The translations under genes were made by a program, and so were the position numbers. Positions 53,901 to 59,900 of a stretch of 64,000 nucleotides of DNA are shown here, piece after piece (the stretch's first letter is position 1; the number at the start of each line of letters is the position of its first letter). The notes beneath the pieces were generated by a model. That model was not told the DNA's origin. It ran no database searches and saw nothing but the letters and a program-made list of their open reading frames with translations. This DNA comes from Megalonaias nervosa (taxonomy: Eukaryota; Mollusca; Bivalvia; Unionida; Unionidae). The stretch covers positions 1-64,000 of the forward strand of contig JAECUM010003676.1 in NCBI GenBank assembly GCA_016617855.1. The letters run 5' to 3'.

Positions 53901-56900
53901 ATGATTCTGGTACTCCTGGTTAAATGGGTTGTGGAGAATGACAAGGAGTGAGTGGTCCCTCTTGTGATAGTAGGTATCCATCTGAGGCAATGTTAACATT
54001 GCATCCCTTAGCACCTGCAAATGAAGAGTCAAACTTTTCAAAGCAGAAAACAAGAGGTAGAAGGCATCACAATCATCAAAAATTTTTGTACTTTTATGCT
54101 GCCACTAGGTTTGCCTTTCAGATTTCAATACTTTTTGTACTTTTAACATGCTACTTTGTCTGCCTTCAAGATTTTAATGTTTTTCTGTACTTTAACCCTG
54201 CCCCTGGATTTTGACACTTTATACTTTGTCCCAAACCATTGGTCTGTCTTCAAGGTTTCAATACTTTTTGTCCTTTTACCTTGCCCCTGAGTCTGCATTC
54301 AGGATTTCTACACTTTATGTACTTTTACCCTGCCCTTGGGTCTGCCTTCAGGATTTCAACACTTTATATACTTTTACTCTGCCCCTTAGTCTGTCTTCAG
54401 GATTTCACACTTTTTGTATTTTTACCCTGCCCCTTGGTCTGCCTTTAGGATTTCAACACTTTTAGTATATTTACCCTGCCCTTGGTCTGCCTTCCAGATT
54501 TCAAATCCTTTGATGCTAACCACCTTTTAATCCCTGTAGACAGTTTAGGTTACAAGGAAAACAAAGCCATGGAAATACAGACAGATGCAAGCTTCAGGGC
54601 ACATTACCAGACATGACTCATCAATGCTTTGAAAACATGGATATAACAGTGGTTCTGCAGAACACCATATCTCACCTGCAATGTCTGGATATAACAATGG
54701 TTCTGCAGAAGACCACATTTCACATGTAAAGTATGTACTGGTAAATAACTTTTAAAAAAATCCAATGCATAACCATAACATTGTTGATGCTGCAAATGCT
54801 ACCATCAATGTCACCATGAACAAGATATGCTTATCGCTAGCCCTCTGCCAATTCAGGTGAAACAAAAGTCAACTGATGCTAAGAAACAATATTGATAATG
54901 TACCCTCTCTTGGTGTTACACATATAGTCCTTTGTGTTATCTGTGATATTTTTAAAAATAATTCTCCTAGACTGTTACCAATGAACCCAATGATTTGGGA
55001 TAGGTAAACTAGTCTATAGTACAAGTCACATGGGTCATGTATGTGCATTTACTCATTTTAAATTAAATATAAATTGTTCTTTAAAAATTTAACACTAATT
55101 TTCTTTAACCAAAGTCTATTCAATCCTGATTATTGAATGCTCTGCACCTTAACTGTCACCAAGAAACTTCCAGATGAAAATTATCTATTGCTATGGACTT
55201 TACAATTGTGGCCACATACTAAACTTGGGTAAAAATAAGAGTGCAGCCAGGGGAATCTTCACAATCGAGGGTAGTATGAATTTGTTTATGCGTAGCTTTC
55301 ATTGTGACATCACAGCATGCGACATTCAATCTGGATTGTATTGGATCACACCTTTAGGTTCATTTCATCCAAAAATGTCTACGTACTTTAACATTGATTT
55401 TGCTGTATGCACCTATCGGGGCGTCTAAATAATGACCTTCCAAAGAAATATGGATGTATAAAAATCCAAATGAAGTGAATACTTGCCACTTAAAGGTAGG
55501 TAGAATCAAATTCTAAAAAATGACACCCATTACTGACATAGTCGGTGTTGAGTCTAACTTGAAACAGCACAGATCTAGATCTGTCATCACATAATGAGCC
55601 AGCAGATCTGGGTCTGTACAGTTTGTTAGGAGTAATCAGTCACAACAAAGACCCTGATCTGCCAATACATGTGATGGCAGATGAGGGTCCATTTTGTTTG
55701 CAGTTGGGATCACCTTATAAGTGAGTATAGTTTCCTCATCAGCAATGGATACTTTAGTACTCACCTGAAGGAGTATTTTAGATTCATAATACTCACCTGA
55801 AGGAGTATTTTAGGTTCATAATACTCACCTGAAGGAGTATTTTAGGTTCATAATGCTCAGCAAAGCACCACTGATCAAGTAATCTTTTCTGGGCATCAAG
55901 TATTTCACTCATACTCTGCTCTGTGGTCTTAGCCTCCACAAGTTCTTCCACAACTTCATTCCCTTTTGCATCCTTAACATGGGCAATGGGTTCCCCCTCC
56001 TGATCTTTCTCGAAATGCACTGAATAAAAAAGATGAAACTGAGACTTACTGAAAGCATCTTGCAACCTGACTCTGCCATTAGCATGTAATGAACTAAATT
56101 AGAATGATGCCACACACATTATTTTTGTTGATGACATTAATACAAGAGGTCTTCTGGTTCCCTGCTTCAGAAATTTGCTCTGATAAACAAAGACTTGGGA
56201 AATAAAGAACCAATCAGGAAATCCCATGTGGCATTCACACCATCTAGAAATGGCATGGTAAGTTCCTGAGATAACCCAGCTTCTGTGGCATATGTCAGTA
56301 TTTTAAGCAAAACTTGGAAAGTAGACAACTCATCCAGATTAGGTATAGTACAGCTGGAATCCTAACATTATAATGGCTCTCGCCATACAATTTTCCCCCA
56401 AAATTAACTTGCCAACCATATATTTGTGAACTTTAATATAAAATCATTCAAAGTAAAGATAACATTATTGTAATAAAAAATAAAACATTGATAGACATAA
56501 TTATTAAATTTTCTGGAAAGTTAGTCATTTTCAGACCTGAATCTTCAGTAGTTTTAGTGTTAGTATTATCCTTCTATCATTAATTGGTTTCCTTTCCAAC
56601 TAATTAGTTGTAAAAGTCATTCCTTCCTTCAGAAAGCTGTGCTATAATATTTCACCCAACAACAAAATTTTATTCCAGTCTAGTGTATTTAAAACTCAGT
56701 TATTAAATGATAACAATCTGACTTATTATCTCTGAAATATGTAGCACCTAATTAACGGGCATTTCTGGTAAAGTTCGAAATTTAAGTTTTATTTCATTAG
56801 GTCCACAAATAAGTTTTGGAGAATGATAATAAACACTGGTGAGACCAGAGAAAAAGATTTTAATTCAAGAGATTAATATTTTATCAAATGATAATGAAAT

Positions 56901-59900
56901 AATGAATATTAATTTGATATGTGAAAAACAAAAGGCATTTCAAGAGTTGCATCAGCAAACATTTCAACATATGAAAAAGTCGAGATTAGATGGACTGAAG
57001 CAGGTGAGATGATAATTAAATATTTTTGCAATTTAGAAAACTGAAATTATCTTAGCAAATATATGAAAAGCATTAAAAATATAACAACACTGTCATTATC
57101 AAACAAAATGAAATACTTTGAGAGACACAATCCTATTACTAAAGTCCATATGCCTGAAACTATGAGATGTTGAAAAAACTGATCTCAATTTTATACTTGT
57201 TGATTCTGATATTCAAAAACTAAATAGAAAACAAAACTCAGGGGATATCCTGAAGCTTTAGCTGCCCTAGCAAACCTAACAAAAATTGCCAATGGGTTCT
57301 CAGCTGAATTTTTTAAGTTTTTTTTGGAATGATTTAGGAAAGGCATGTTCCTCCAGGGTATGGCTGGATAAGCAAATTTTTAAAGCCACCATATGATATA
57401 AATAAGGGGTTAAAACCAGGCTGTGGGCCAGATCCAGCCCACAGGCCATAATTTGCACATGCCTAGTTTAGGATATCGTCTACTTAGGTCAATTAACAAA
57501 GGTTATAAAATAAATAGTCTCTCAGCATACCTGATGTGTTGACACTTAATGTTTCCACATATACCAATTCTCAAACATGTATGACTATTCTAGTCCTACG
57601 ACATGAGGATGGATAAAATTGTAAAACAGACCACACCCAATCATATTTTATGGATTTTATTGTGGCAAGGAACCATAACTTTTAAGACCTTAAATAAAAT
57701 GCGCTACCATTGCAGAAATATGACAGTATTTTGAGGCATATCAACTAATTTTGTTATCAAGGAAAATATCTCATTTTGCTTAAGACCAGCAATGATATAA
57801 ATAGAAATAAACACATCCTCGGCCAAAGCAAAAAGTATGAAGAACAACAAAAACTGGAAATGATTTTGTATCGTGTTCCTACCCGATGGGCTACGTGAGT
57901 GTCTTCCAGATCTCATACTGGATTCAGATAAGGGTCGGAGAATTCCTTTCTTGCTCTCACTACTTGTGGGTCTTGAGTTGGTCTCTTTAGAAACTTCTGG
58001 TTTAGGTGTCGATTCTCTCTTGGTTTGGCTCTCAGGGGTTGGAGACAGTGCACCTAAATATTTAAAGCAGAAGTGATAATTCTGTTCTCCAAAGAAACTG
58101 AAAGAATCAACTAAGTTTAGCATACAAAATTTAATATCCTGCTAAACAATGATGATCTTCAACTGCTATTCCAATGACTGCATAAAAAAGATCAGCCAAT
58201 TTAACATATTCTTGATCACGTACAATTATCACAGAAACTGTACTAAGAAATCACAATGATTAAAAAAATAAGCAAATGCAACCATGTCTTAATTTTTCCA
58301 GAATTGCAAATATTCATATAATACGGGATAATCATTACAGTGATTCAAAGACTGTTGGTGTTATTATCCATACTTTACCATTACAACTCCTGTAACAACA
58401 GTATGTCATACTTTACACTGCTTAATAAGAATTTTCTGTTATTAAATTGCAGCTCTATCATTTAACATTATGATTATCAAACTGAGTAACATGTAACATA
58501 TTTCTCTCAATGCATTCAACAGTAGAAAAACAAGAGTCCCTCGAATGGACCGGCATTGTACTGTCTGTAAAAAATTTCCAGGAATTAAAGATACGACCAT
58601 TTCTTCTTTTTAGCTGCCGAGTATTGAAACCATCTCTGACATCCTTGACATAATTTTCAAATTAACTATGGCAGTCATATTGGATGTAAGATCAGCACCC
58701 TTTTCATCTGGGACCAACTAGACACCATTAGAAGACTTTTGGCAACACTGTGTTTACAAAAAGCTTCATTCAAGAGAATTAGTGACAAAATTTTCAATAT
58801 TTTCATTGTAGCAGCCATATTTGAGGTCAGATTGGCACAAATTTTCATTCAGGACCAACTGGATATCATAATAAGTTTTGTGTGAAAATCCCATGTCAAT
58901 ATGACTTTCTATTTAAGTTGAGTAGCAATAAAAAGATTTTCAGGATGGTTGCCATGTTGGTCATAATGGATTTCATATCACCACCATTTTCATTCAGTAC
59001 CAGCTAGACATCAAAAGAAATCTTCTGGTGAAAACCAAATGTTGATATGACTTTCCATCTAGGAGGAGCAGTGATACTATTATCGAGATGTAGGCTGTAA
59101 GGACCATACTCGATATCAGATCTGCAAGTCCAACTAGACATTATAAGAAGAAGAAAACCCCATACTGATAAAACTTTCCATTCAGAAGAGTATCTTTAAC
59201 AAGATTTTGAAATGTCTCTGAGGTGGCCATACTGGATGTCAGATCAGTGCCATTTTCATTTTGAACCAACTAGACGACATACAACATCTGCTAGCAAAAA
59301 GCACATTTTGATCTGACCTTCCATTCAGACAATGCAATAATCAGAGTTTCAAGATGGCTGTTGTGGTGCCCATAATGGATGTCAGATTGACACTATTTTC
59401 ATTTAGGACCAACTTGACATCGTAAGACATCTGGGAAAACCCCATGCTGATATTACCCTCCATTCACGAGGAGTATAACAAGATTTTCAAGATGGATGCT
59501 GTGGAGGTCACATGGATGTCTGAGCAGCATGACCAACAGGACCATTGGATGAAAGTGCGTGTTAAGTTTCTTGGTAATGCCCCAGGTAGTTTAGGAGGAG
59601 TAGCAATAACAAACATGCTAAAGGACTGGTGGACGATGGATGCTGGATTATGAAACATTTGATTTAGAACTCTGGATGATGGACAACAGGCATCCCATAA
59701 GCTCTTCTGGTTTATAATTTGTAAAGTTAATAAAAAGCATGAAAACCTGGAGATATTCCCTTAAAATAAGAGGCTTGCATACATATTTCAAAATCTGTTT
59801 CATCATGTAACAATATGCCAAAAATATTCTATGCTATATGAATTGGTGGGTTCTCATGCAACAACAACAGCAGCACAAATAGCCAAATTAAGTTGAAAAA

